From a virus: a DNA stretch of 47,931 bases. The position numbers and the translations under genes were made by a program. Shown here one piece after another: positions 29,736-37,490 of this stretch. The notes under the pieces are model-generated. The model was not told where the DNA came from and made no database searches. It saw only the letters and a list, made by a program, of their open reading frames with translations. Location: positions 1 to 47,931 of the IMG/VR virus record IMGVR_UViG_3300025769_000203; one strand, given 5' to 3'. Numbering within the stretch: position 1 is the first letter of the stretch; the number at the start of each line of letters is the position of its first letter.

Positions 29736-30728
29736 ATGAGTACCGTAATCAGCAGCGGCGTCCTGGCAAACGGGCTCCGCACCGACTTCTGGGACACCTA
29801 CGCGGCTATCCGCAACCGCCAACCCGACTCGCGTCTCTCTCAGGTCATGGACCTGGGTATCGGCGCGACCAACCGCGAGCACAAGTTCGGCTACTTCGAA
29901 GCGGCACCGCACTTCGAACAGTGGATCCGAGGCACGTCCATTCCGACGGACGGGTTCGACTCGGTCGACTTCGACGTGCCGGTCTACACCTGGGGTCGCC
30001 GTGTCAAGTGGCACAACGAAGACCGCGAGGACGACCAGACGCAAAGCCTGTTCGACGTCGCCCGCATGGCGGGCCAGTCGGCCGCGCTTCTGCCGGAGCG
30101 TTTCTTCTTCGACCTCATCACCGGCAGCACGAACACGCTCCCGGCGGTGCCGCTCGCCCCGGACGGCGCAGCGATGTTCGCCACGACCGCCGGCGGTGCT
30201 GACCGCTTTGGCGTGAGCTCGGGCAACCTGCTCACCGGTTCCGGTGTCGCGTCGGTGTCGGCCATTCGGACCGACTACTACAACGGCATCGAGCAGTGGA
30301 AGCAGTACCAAGACGGCAAGGGCCAACCGCTCCTGTCCGACGAGGTCATCGACTCCGGCGTCATCATCATCCACGGCGCGGCCAACACGGAAGCCTTCGA
30401 AGAAGCCTTCTTGCAGCGCCGCCAGGGTGAAGTGATCGGCACCGACGCCGGCGCCACGCCGACGAACCTCGTGCAAGACGCCAGTCGTAACGTGACGCTC
30501 TGGGGCTCCCAGCGCATCGCCGACAATGACTGGTTCATGTTCTTGAAGAACCCGCCGAAGCAAGCCACCTTCTTCCTCGACCGCAAGGGCATCATGGAAG
30601 AATCGAGCATGCGCGGCGAGAACAACGGCGACCACACGCGCGACACCGGCGAAGAATACGTGCAGTGGCACTCGCGTTCCGGCGCGGGCATCGCGTTGCC
30701 GTTCGCCGCCATCAAGTGCAACAACTAG
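29736..30728 (+). CDS. Major capsid protein, Mu gpT-like
   Basis: The 330-aa protein has the gpT-type HK97-fold pattern: an N-terminal arm (VLANGLRTDFWDTYAAIRNR), an E-loop-like FGYFEAAPHFEQWIRG, the WGRRVKWHNEDREDDQTQ helix region, then NLVQDASRNVTLWGSQRI and FFLDRKGIMEESSM. Its position after scaffold and decoration and before a terminator supports the call. AAAGGTAACG provides the ribosome-binding site. Confidence 0.92.
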   Translation: MSTVISSGVLANGLRTDFWDTYAAIRNRQPDSRLSQVMDLGIGATNREHKFGYFEAAPHFEQWIRGTSIPTDGFDSVDFDVPVYTWGRRVKWHNEDREDDQTQSLFDVARMAGQSAALLPERFFFDLITGSTNTLPAVPLAPDGAAMFATTAGGADRFGVSSGNLLTGSGVASVSAIRTDYYNGIEQWKQYQDGKGQPLLSDEVIDSGVIIIHGAANTEAFEEAFLQRRQGEVIGTDAGATPTNLVQDASRNVTLWGSQRIADNDWFMFLKNPPKQATFFLDRKGIMEESSMRGENNGDHTRDTGEEYVQWHSRSGAGIALPFAAIKCNN

Positions 30729-30755
30729 CCGACGCCGGCTAGTCAAGGCTCCCCG

Positions 30756-30798
30756 AACGGGCCGACCGCTCAAGGTGGGCGGCCGGCCCGTTTCAATT
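30756..30798 (+). terminator. Rho-independent terminator after the capsid gene
   Basis: AACGGGCCG (30756-30764) pairs with CGGCCCGTT (30784-30792). After one mismatch the stem continues with CCGC (30766-30769) and GCGG (30779-30782) around a 9-base loop. A short T-rich tail (TTTCAATT) follows. It would end the head operon downstream of the most abundant product. Confidence 0.8.
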
Positions 30799-30830
30799 CC
30801 CCGTAACGCCATGAACTGGAGATACCCCAG

Positions 30831-31526
30831 ATGAGCAACGAAACGAACCTCCCCCCGACCAAGAACCCCGACGCAGGCAAGCCGGCGAAGGTCAACGCCC
30901 CGCGCCGCAAGGCCGCGAAGGCAAAGACCAACATCGGTGGCAGCGAACTGACGGCCAACATCGCGGAGCGCAGCAACTCCGCTGGCACGTCGCGACGCTA
31001 CCGCTACTGGGTCGGTGTCTCCCCGTCGTGCCCCGTCGAGTCGATCGACCTCGCGGGCGTCAACTTCCCGAAGGTGAACGCCAACCTCGTAGCGGATCCG
31101 ATGCGCACCGGCCGCAAGAAGCGCGTTCCGGTCATCGGTGCGATCGTCTACCTGGACGAAGGCAAGATCCGCAAGATGCGCGAGAAGCTCCCGCGCACGA
31201 TTCTCCGGTTCACCTCGGACGTGGGCGACCACGACGAGCCGGGCACCGGCGAGAACATCGGCGACGTTGCCCGCCGGCCGCGCCGCGGCCAGCTCATCAC
31301 GATCCCGACCGACGCCGAGATCGAAGAGCGCCGGAAGAAGGGCAAGCCCACGCGCGCCTACTCCCCCAACCTCGAGCGCGACGTTCCGGCGTCTCGCTTT
31401 ATGTTCGCCGTGCTCTGCGAAGACCAAGAGAACGGCGAGCGCCGCGAAGAATACCCCGACCCGCTCGAAGTGACTGGCCTACAATGGCCGGACGAACTCG
31501 CGGCGGTCGAAGACATCCTCAGCTAA
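30831..31526 (+). CDS. Hypothetical protein (231 aa)
   Basis: The N terminus is basic and disordered (KVNAPRRKAAKAKTNIGG). The rest is mixed, with PVIGAIVYLDEGKIRKMREK and VARRPRRGQLITIPTDAEIE, and an acidic end (WPDELAAVEDILS). It follows the capsid terminator, in the connector region. No family is recognised. The basic tail could contact packaged DNA. TGGAG lies 8-9 bases before the ATG. Confidence 0.65.
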   Translation: MSNETNLPPTKNPDAGKPAKVNAPRRKAAKAKTNIGGSELTANIAERSNSAGTSRRYRYWVGVSPSCPVESIDLAGVNFPKVNANLVADPMRTGRKKRVPVIGAIVYLDEGKIRKMREKLPRTILRFTSDVGDHDEPGTGENIGDVARRPRRGQLITIPTDAEIEERRKKGKPTRAYSPNLERDVPASRFMFAVLCEDQENGERREEYPDPLEVTGLQWPDELAAVEDILS

Positions 31527-31535
31527 GATACGACC

Positions 31536-32873
31536 ATGAGTGGAACCCCAACCGAAGCCGAGATCCAAGCCCAGTGGGTCGCTGTCGTCGACATTCTGGA
31601 GACGTTCCGAAACCACGTCGACGGGACGCTCGCGGGCACCGCGGGCAAGTGGGATACACTCATCAAGGCGCTCGAGGGTGAATACACGCCCTCGGAGCTC
31701 GCCGACTGGGTAAACGGCATGCGTGCGGGGTGCTCGGCGCTCATCACGCAGCAAGCGGCCAACTCGGCGCTTGTGCCGATCCTGTTCGAATACGCCGGGC
31801 GCATCGACTCCGACGCGACCGGCACGGACGGCTACGGCACCGGCTACCGGACCGCGTCGCAGCTCTTCCGCATGCTCTACGACTGGTTCGTGGCCAAAAG
31901 CTACACCGTCGAGAGCCGCGCCATTACCTACGACACGGCTACCGCCGGCGGGTCGAACACCGGCAACGGCACGATCACCCGCCTGACGGTCGACGAGAAC
32001 GCACACAACCTCGAGGCGTGCACCGTCGAAAAGAAGCTCTTTCGGTGCGTCGCCGACCAGAACAGCGGCGTGCAAGAGCACGCCGAAGTGTTCGAAGTGC
32101 TCGGGCAGGCCGCGAGCTTCGATGCCGTCTTGCGCGCGAACTACGGCTCAGGCGCGTCGGCCAACACGACGATCATCAGCAAAAACGCCGGCTCCGGTGC
32201 CGGCGGGTCCCTGTTGTCCAACTCGTCGTTCTCGGACTACGACGCGGCAGCGGCGGCCAAGTTCACTAGCTGGACCGAGGCGAGCGGTGGGTCGAACCTC
32301 ACCCAAGAGACCACGACGGTTTACCGCTCGTTCCCGGGTGAGCAGACGAGCGCCGCCATGAAGATCAGCGGAAACGCCAAGGTCACGCAGGCACTGTCCG
32401 CAATGAAGGTGCGCCGCTTGGACGCGGACACGCCCTACCAACTGCGGCTCATGTACAACCGCGCGGCCGGCTCCGGTGACGGCACGTTGACGATTCGCTG
32501 CGGCAGCAACTCGAAGGCGGTTGCCCTCTCGGCGCAGACCGGGTGGAACGAACTCATCCTCGACTTTGACGAGAACCTCTGGTTCCGCAACTTCAACGAG
32601 GACCCTATGGACGTCGAGGTCGAGCTCGCGTCGAATACGACGGGCTACGTGCTCGTCGACGACGCGATCTTCGCCCCGCTCGACCTCATCGACGGCACAT
32701 ACTGGTTCTTGCGCGGCAACAACACCTCGCACACGTCGTGGCTTGTCGACGACGTCTTCGAGTTCACCGACACCGGCGGTGCCCCAGCCACGGGTAAGCT
32801 ACAATGGTGGCTCTACGTCGCCGGCCTCGGGTATCTGCCGAGCTCCGGCACGCCCACCCTCGCGGACCCGTAA
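31536..32873 (+). CDS. Virion protein with carbohydrate-binding-like C-terminal jelly roll (445 aa)
   Basis: The N-terminal 120 residues are helical (WVAVVDILETFRNHVDGTLA, ASQLFRMLYDWFVAKSYTV). The C-terminal 220 residues begin with LLSNSSFSDYD and continue with FTSWTEASGGSNLTQETTT and YVLVDDAIFAPLD, the pattern of CBM4/9-type jelly rolls (N-terminal SF.DYD, late VLVDDV). It may bind glycans on the outside of the virion. A TAAGAT box lies 6 bases before the ATG and could be a promoter -10. No clear Shine-Dalgarno is present. Confidence 0.65.
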   Translation: MSGTPTEAEIQAQWVAVVDILETFRNHVDGTLAGTAGKWDTLIKALEGEYTPSELADWVNGMRAGCSALITQQAANSALVPILFEYAGRIDSDATGTDGYGTGYRTASQLFRMLYDWFVAKSYTVESRAITYDTATAGGSNTGNGTITRLTVDENAHNLEACTVEKKLFRCVADQNSGVQEHAEVFEVLGQAASFDAVLRANYGSGASANTTIISKNAGSGAGGSLLSNSSFSDYDAAAAAKFTSWTEASGGSNLTQETTTVYRSFPGEQTSAAMKISGNAKVTQALSAMKVRRLDADTPYQLRLMYNRAAGSGDGTLTIRCGSNSKAVALSAQTGWNELILDFDENLWFRNFNEDPMDVEVELASNTTGYVLVDDAIFAPLDLIDGTYWFLRGNNTSHTSWLVDDVFEFTDTGGAPATGKLQWWLYVAGLGYLPSSGTPTLADP

Positions 32874-32876
32874 ACC

Positions 32877-33344
32877 ATGGCCGACAAAGACACACTTTGG
32901 GCATACGTCAAGACCGTATACAACTCTACCGGGCTCACGACGCTTACGAACATCGGGGCCCCGGAGGCTACGGCTGTCGACAACGACGTCGGCACGGCCG
33001 CGGCTCTGAGTACGATCAACTTGTGGCCCGCCTACGCGCAAGTGTCGTTCGACGTGAGCGACGCGCTGCACCTGGAGGTCGCCGCGGTGGGGGTTATCGC
33101 TCTGCTCTGGCGGCGTGGCGGGACCAGTTCGGAGATCGAGCAAGTCAAGTGGGACACCGTCTTCGGTGACGGAGGCATGATTGAAAAGGTCCGTCGCACG
33201 GACCCCCGCGCGCACCGAGGGCCGAAGTCGAACTCGGGCACGACCACGTCGCAGGAAAGCGGCACCCAATACGGTTGGTCCGACAAAGCCTCGCTACCCC
33301 CGGGCATTCTCCCTTCGGCGTTCGACGTCAACTCGGAGGACTGA
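32877..33344 (+). CDS. Putative head-tail connector protein (155 aa)
   Basis: The protein starts MADKDTLWAYVKTVYNSTGL and has a helical body (VSFDVSDALHLEVAAVGVIA, IEQVKWDTVFGDGG) with a Ser/Thr-rich C terminus. Size and place, between the capsid block and the tail-completion gene, fit an adaptor (gp6/gp15-type) protein. The assignment rests on position more than on motifs. Confidence 0.5.
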   Translation: MADKDTLWAYVKTVYNSTGLTTLTNIGAPEATAVDNDVGTAAALSTINLWPAYAQVSFDVSDALHLEVAAVGVIALLWRRGGTSSEIEQVKWDTVFGDGGMIEKVRRTDPRAHRGPKSNSGTTTSQESGTQYGWSDKASLPPGILPSAFDVNSED

Positions 33345-33347
33345 CAT

Positions 33348-33932
33348 ATGCCCCGCGTAACCTTCGAAAAGGGTGCGAAGGTGGGTCGGATCGAACGCAA
33401 CCTCGCCAATCCCGAAGCCACCCTGAAACAGATCGGCGTATTGATGGTCGCCGAGAGCCAACGCTCGTTCAAAGCGCAGCAGTTCGGGGACAAGAAGTGG
33501 GACCAGCGGGCACCGGTCAACGTGTTCGGTGTCATCGCGGATTTCCACGCCGGCAAGCGCAAGCCCGCCGCGCGCCGCTTCGACCGCCGGCCCGCCTTGC
33601 GCGACACGGGGCGGCTGGCTAGCTCGATCGCTTTTCAGGTGGTCGGCGACACCGTCGAGGTTGGGACCAACCTTGACTATGCCGAAGTGCACCAGACGGG
33701 CGGCGAGACCGAGTCGAAGCCGCTCACCAGCTCGGTCCGATCAAACCTCTGGCGCTGGCTCCGCAAACAGTCGAGCGAGATCAAGCGCCGCCTGGGCTGG
33801 GTGCTTAACAAGAAGTTCCGCGACGAGAAGCTGACGCAGAAGGTGCCGGCGCGGCCCTTCCTCGGCATCACCCCGCAAACGCGCAAGACGATCTCCAAGA
33901 TGATCGGCGTGCACATCATGGAGGCCAAGTAG
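33348..33932 (+). CDS. Tail completion / virion morphogenesis protein (Mu gpG-like)
   Basis: The 194-aa protein shows the phage virion morphogenesis signature (PF05069 type): RPALRDTGRLASSIAFQV, VEVGTNLDYAEVHQTGG and VPARPFLGITPQTRK. Such proteins join heads to tails or complete tail ends. Its neighbours (connector before, tail-tube-like after) fit. GGAGG lies 9-10 bases before the ATG. Confidence 0.85.
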   Translation: MPRVTFEKGAKVGRIERNLANPEATLKQIGVLMVAESQRSFKAQQFGDKKWDQRAPVNVFGVIADFHAGKRKPAARRFDRRPALRDTGRLASSIAFQVVGDTVEVGTNLDYAEVHQTGGETESKPLTSSVRSNLWRWLRKQSSEIKRRLGWVLNKKFRDEKLTQKVPARPFLGITPQTRKTISKMIGVHIMEAK

Positions 33933-34493
33933 ATGGCAGCAGGCAGCGCGACGCGCATCCTACGGGCCCCCGGGCGACTCGTCGCCGACCCCGACGACTT
34001 GACGCTCAACTACCCGTATGGCGGCGTCGAAGTGGGGCGCACACGGCTTGTCGTCCTGACGAACCTTGCCACGGCCTACCGCATCGAGTGCGAAGGGCTC
34101 GGTGGGGAGCCTAGCGACATCCTCGAGCGCCCCGCGCGCTACGTCTTCTCGTGCTTCTTGCGCGGGTGGGACGACGAGGCCGTCGAGAACCTGTTCGCGA
34201 ACCACTTCGTGCAGGGCGACGCCTCGGGCCACGCGGTCATGCGCGAGCCGGGCGACCGCACCGCCGGTGCCTCTGCGCTCGCTCGGGGGCTCAAGCTCCT
34301 ATACGTCCCTGACGACCCCGTGCACGCTCCGGCGTGCATGATCTACCGAGGCATACCCGATTGGTCGGACGGCGCCGAGATCGCGTGGCAGCGGCAAGAA
34401 GAGCTCGGCATCCCCCTTGCCGTCGAGTGCGTCCGCGGCACGACGGGCAAGATCCTCGAGGTCGGCCGGCTCGCCGACCTGTCCTTGACGTAA
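33933..34493 (+). CDS. Putative tail tube or tail terminator protein (186 aa)
   Basis: The protein (MAAGSATRILRAPGRLVADP..., GGVEVGRTRLVVLTNLATAY, ARYVFSCFLRGWDDEAVENL) has the mixed alpha/beta profile of small tail-tube-related proteins. It starts directly at the stop of the morphogenesis gene. No clear family signature is seen, so the call is mostly positional. Confidence 0.45.
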   Translation: MAAGSATRILRAPGRLVADPDDLTLNYPYGGVEVGRTRLVVLTNLATAYRIECEGLGGEPSDILERPARYVFSCFLRGWDDEAVENLFANHFVQGDASGHAVMREPGDRTAGASALARGLKLLYVPDDPVHAPACMIYRGIPDWSDGAEIAWQRQEELGIPLAVECVRGTTGKILEVGRLADLSLT

Positions 34494-34498
34494 CCGCC

Positions 34499-34921
34499 AT
34501 GAAGCTCCTACCCCTACTGTTGCTCTGCGCTTGCTCGCTGCCGGATAACGTCGGGGTGAGCACCAGCGCCGGCCAGCGCGACTACCTCAGCGCCGAGCCG
34601 GGCGGTTGGCCCCTGACCAACGGAACAGGCGACTCGTTCGGGGTCCAGGTGTGGGCCTCGTGGCAGCTCAAGCCGCAACGGATGACCCTCGTGCGCAGCG
34701 CGCGCGAGATCGACTTCGACTTCCCCAAGAACGCCCCGGCACCGGTGGAGGTCAACGTCGAGGCCGCCGAGGACAAAAAGAAGCCGGGAATCGTGGCGGA
34801 CGTTACTGAGCTAGGGAACGCCGCGAACGAGTGGTCGCCCGTGCTCCAGGTGGCCGCAGGCTTGGTTATGATCGGTATCGCTGGCGTCGGCTTGTGGCTC
34901 CTGCTACGCAAACGAGGGTAG
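34499..34921 (+). CDS. Lipoprotein with C-terminal TM helix, candidate u-spanin (140 aa)
   Basis: MKLLPLLLLCACSLPDNVGV is a short signal peptide with a lipobox-like LCAC (C12). The middle (residues 20-110) is soluble. The C terminus is a clear TM helix followed by basic residues (VLQVAAGLVMIGIAGVGLWLLLRKRG). A protein tethered by lipid to the outer membrane and by a C-terminal TM to the inner membrane is the architecture of unimolecular spanins such as T1 gp11, which is of similar length. It would fuse the membranes at lysis. The position among tail genes is unusual, so a tail-associated lipoprotein remains possible. Confidence 0.6.
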   Translation: MKLLPLLLLCACSLPDNVGVSTSAGQRDYLSAEPGGWPLTNGTGDSFGVQVWASWQLKPQRMTLVRSAREIDFDFPKNAPAPVEVNVEAAEDKKKPGIVADVTELGNAANEWSPVLQVAAGLVMIGIAGVGLWLLLRKRG

Positions 34922-34931
34922 ACTAGGTGCC

Positions 34932-35366
34932 ATGTTCTTCCGACGAAAGCCACAGGCACCCGAGCTTACCGGCCCCGCATACTCGCGGTGGCTACGGGCT
35001 CACCGTCCGCCGCTCACTCTCTTTCTCGGGCTCGCCGAGCTAGAACAAGAAGCCCTCGCCGACATCGGCGACGCGCACGCGCAAGAGCTCGTTGAGGCGT
35101 TCGCTCTGGCCCTGTCGAACCCGCAGGCGCTCGCCGCCGGTGTCGACGCGCGCGACGCAGCACAGGGTGACACAGGCGTCGAGGCGACGCTCGCGGCGCA
35201 GCTCGCCAAGGGCCTCGCGGCGAAGCTCGCAGGGAACCAACAGGCCGCGCAACCGGTCGAAATGCCCCGGGAGACGATGGCCGGTTTCGGCGAACGCAAG
35301 GTCGCCGAGCTCGACACCAAGGACAAGCGCCCGTCGTTCCTCGGCAAGCAGGGGGTCGCCCAGTGA
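34932..35366 (+). CDS. Hypothetical tail-region protein (144 aa)
   Basis: The protein (MFFRRKPQAPELTGPAYSRW...) is largely helical and Ala-rich (ELVEAFALALSNPQALAAGV). It could be a tail assembly chaperone by position, but no slippery frameshift site or paired ORF was found. A TAGACT hexamer 7 bases before the ATG resembles the promoter -10 boxes of this genome, without a good -35. Its stop overlaps the next GTG by 4 bases. Confidence 0.6.
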   Translation: MFFRRKPQAPELTGPAYSRWLRAHRPPLTLFLGLAELEQEALADIGDAHAQELVEAFALALSNPQALAAGVDARDAAQGDTGVEATLAAQLAKGLAAKLAGNQQAAQPVEMPRETMAGFGERKVAELDTKDKRPSFLGKQGVAQ

Positions 35367-36145
35367 ACCCCTGGCAGATGGCGCAGCAGATCAAGCACGA
35401 GCTTGCGAACGTCGTCTGGACTGACGGCGCGGGCGACGTGGTGTTCGGCCCGCGGCACGTGTTCGTATACGCCGGAGCGCCGGCGGACAACCAGCACCCG
35501 CCGGGCTTCCCGTTCGCCCTCGTGACGATCGACGCCGGCACGCCGGACCCCGACGACCCCGACGTCATCGACCAGACGTTTTCGATTGCTACGGCGGTCG
35601 AAGTCTCCGGCGACGCCATGGGCGAGCACGCGGTCATTGGCGGTGCACGCGGCGACCTGGGCAAGAGCGCGGGGGCTGGCGCGGCCGAGGTCGCCGAACG
35701 GGTCCGCGCGGCCGTGCAGAAGCTCACGGGCTTCGACGGTGCCGCGGCGGTTGTGTCCGGTTCCGGCACCGGGGGGACGCAGACGCTAGGCCAAGGCAAG
35801 CACGTGGCCTTCGACGAGTTCAACGTCTCGGCGTTGTGCACGAGCCAACCCCGATACCACGCGCCGCAAGAGCTTCGCCTATCCGGCGAAACGTGGTCCT
35901 GGGTCGGTTCGTGGTGCTCGTCGCGCTTCGACTTCTTGCAGTTCCGCCTAGGCTACAAAGCCGGGTCGCTGCCGTCGTCCGTCGCGGATTGCGACGGGTT
36001 CGTCTACACGGGGACCAACACCGAATACGCCGCACCGTCGGTGGCGGGCCGGTTCTACGTGGTGTTCGCTGACTACTCGCGCCGCGGAGGCTCAGCCCCC
36101 GACGCCAGCTCGGAACCAGTTCTGGGGAGCTACCTGGAGACGTGA
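35363..36145 (+). CDS. Hypothetical tail-region protein (260 aa)
   Basis: The protein starts MNPWQMAQQIKHELANVVWT. It has a first domain with HVFVYAGAPADNQHPPGFPF, LVTIDAGTPDPDDPDVIDQT and FSIATAVEV, resembling tail-terminator-type proteins (gpU/gp37-like measurement of an input window). A second, Trp/Tyr-rich strand domain follows (ETWSWVGSWCSSRFDFLQFR). GTG start coupled at both ends. Tail terminator is a tentative call. Confidence 0.45.
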   Translation: MNPWQMAQQIKHELANVVWTDGAGDVVFGPRHVFVYAGAPADNQHPPGFPFALVTIDAGTPDPDDPDVIDQTFSIATAVEVSGDAMGEHAVIGGARGDLGKSAGAGAAEVAERVRAAVQKLTGFDGAAAVVSGSGTGGTQTLGQGKHVAFDEFNVSALCTSQPRYHAPQELRLSGETWSWVGSWCSSRFDFLQFRLGYKAGSLPSSVADCDGFVYTGTNTEYAAPSVAGRFYVVFADYSRRGGSAPDASSEPVLGSYLET

Positions 36146-36921
36146 CACTACGCGACGACATGGTCTTTGCGCCCGACATCGGGCCGCAGCGTCTCCCGAA
36201 CGCGCGCACGCGCGCGCGGGAGGAGCGCCGCCTCGCCGGTGCCCGGAAGCGCGGGGGCCTGTTCCGTCGTCTGCGCGCGGCGAGGGCACTGCGGAAGTCG
36301 AAGCCCGGGGCACGCCGGGCACGTTCTGGCAGTCGTCTGGGCTCGATCGCCCGTCGTGGTGTCGGGGGTCTCGCGCGTGCAGGGGTCCAGCGTGCAGGGC
36401 TCGCCGCGTTCGCCTCGCCCGTCGGGCTTGCCGTCGGTGCGCTGTTGATCGCCGGCGTGACTACGCTGCGGCTCGCCAGCGGTCAACCGCTGGAAGGCAC
36501 CGGCGAGATGCTCAACCGGATGATTCTCGGCGACATGGACGACGAGGCGCGCGCGAAGATGACCACGCGGCAGACGTTCAAGGGCGACAGCGACATCGCC
36601 CGGGTAGTCGGATCCGACGGGAGGGTCAACTCCCAGGTGGCGAGCATCGGCAACGACGTGTTCGAACTCAACAAGCGCCGCGAGGTTGGCGCCTCGTTGC
36701 TTCGCGAAGAGTTCCCCGTGAACAGCATCCTCGACATGCTCATTCTGCGCGGCAAGAAGGCGTTTCTTGACGTGTGGAACGGCTCCGGCGGACCTGACAA
36801 GGTCACGGAGGTTGCCGCGAGGATCGGGTCGCACGCTGTCGGCGGCATGGCAGCGGGGGCGGGCTCGGTGGCCATCCGGGCGGGCGCGCACATGGCCCGC
36901 GCAGTGAGAGGGGGTCGCTAG
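36142..36921 (+). CDS. Tape-measure-like protein with TM segment (259 aa)
   Basis: A very basic N terminus (ARTRAREERRLAGARKRGG, RRARSGSRLGSIARR) precedes a hydrophobic helix (AAFASPVGLAVGALLIAGVT), then amphipathic helices and a Gly/Ala-rich end (HAVGGMAAGAGSVAIRAGAH). The composition is that of tape-measure or injected proteins, but the length is far below that of usual siphovirus tape measures. It is coupled upstream by GTGA and abuts the next, related-looking gene. Confidence 0.55.
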   Translation: MTLRDDMVFAPDIGPQRLPNARTRAREERRLAGARKRGGLFRRLRAARALRKSKPGARRARSGSRLGSIARRGVGGLARAGVQRAGLAAFASPVGLAVGALLIAGVTTLRLASGQPLEGTGEMLNRMILGDMDDEARAKMTTRQTFKGDSDIARVVGSDGRVNSQVASIGNDVFELNKRREVGASLLREEFPVNSILDMLILRGKKAFLDVWNGSGGPDKVTEVAARIGSHAVGGMAAGAGSVAIRAGAHMARAVRGGR

Positions 36922-37488
36922 ATGGCAGAAACCAAAATCAAGGTCCGGCTCGACACCCGGCAGGCGAAAAGCGAGCTCGGCGGCCTCACGCGCGAAGCCG
37001 CGCGCACTGCGGGCAAGGTAGCATCGGGCATCCGGGCCACCGTTGGTCGCGGCCTCGGTGCCGTCGGTGTCGGTGCGGCAATCGGTACCGGCATCTCCGC
37101 GGTTCGCGGCGCTACCGAAAGCGGGCTCGGCGACACCGTCGGCGAAGCCCTCGGCGGCATCGGTGCGCAGATGGCCGAGTTTTTCCTCGGGGACCTCGAC
37201 GAGAAGGCCCGAGCGTCGCGCACGGCACGCGAAGAGACGATCCAGGCTTTCGGTGCGATCGCCGGCCAGCGTGGCGCAGTGCCCCCCGCAGCGCGCGAGT
37301 TCTTCACCAACGTGAGGGCCTTGCGACTCCAAGAAGAGAAGGGCCGCGAGCTCTTCGAACGCGACGACAAGTTCCGGGGCCCTGGCATCGGCGAGATCGT
37401 TGACCGGATCATGGGCGGGCTCGGGAAGCTGTTGTCCGAAGCCGTCGACAACCTCGTTTCAAAGATCCCCTTCGTGGGGGGTAAGTAG
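36922..37488 (+). CDS. Short tape-measure-like protein (188 aa)
   Basis: The N terminus IKVRLDTRQAKSELGGLTRE, then GLGAVGVGAAIGTGISAVRG, is the classic opening of phage tape measures (strand, then helix, then Gly/Ala-rich hydrophobic segment). The rest is helical. At 188 aa, or about 450 with the preceding gene, it would specify only a very short tail at the usual ratio of about 0.15 nm per residue. Confidence 0.6.
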   Translation: MAETKIKVRLDTRQAKSELGGLTREAARTAGKVASGIRATVGRGLGAVGVGAAIGTGISAVRGATESGLGDTVGEALGGIGAQMAEFFLGDLDEKARASRTAREETIQAFGAIAGQRGAVPPAAREFFTNVRALRLQEEKGRELFERDDKFRGPGIGEIVDRIMGGLGKLLSEAVDNLVSKIPFVGGK

Positions 37489-37490
37489 CT

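Noticed and set aside
24086-30728. Mu-like transposing prophage
   Set aside because: Only the head genes are Mu-like. No MuA/MuB transposase, Mom or Mu end repeats were found, and replication genes are of the PolA/PrimPol type.
29592-31427. 611-codon open frame on the minus strand opposite capsid and decoration genes
   Set aside because: Its product is Arg/Val/Asp/Gly-rich without domains, and it lies fully antisense to clearly recognised genes. Long antisense frames are common in GC-rich DNA with strong third-position G/C.
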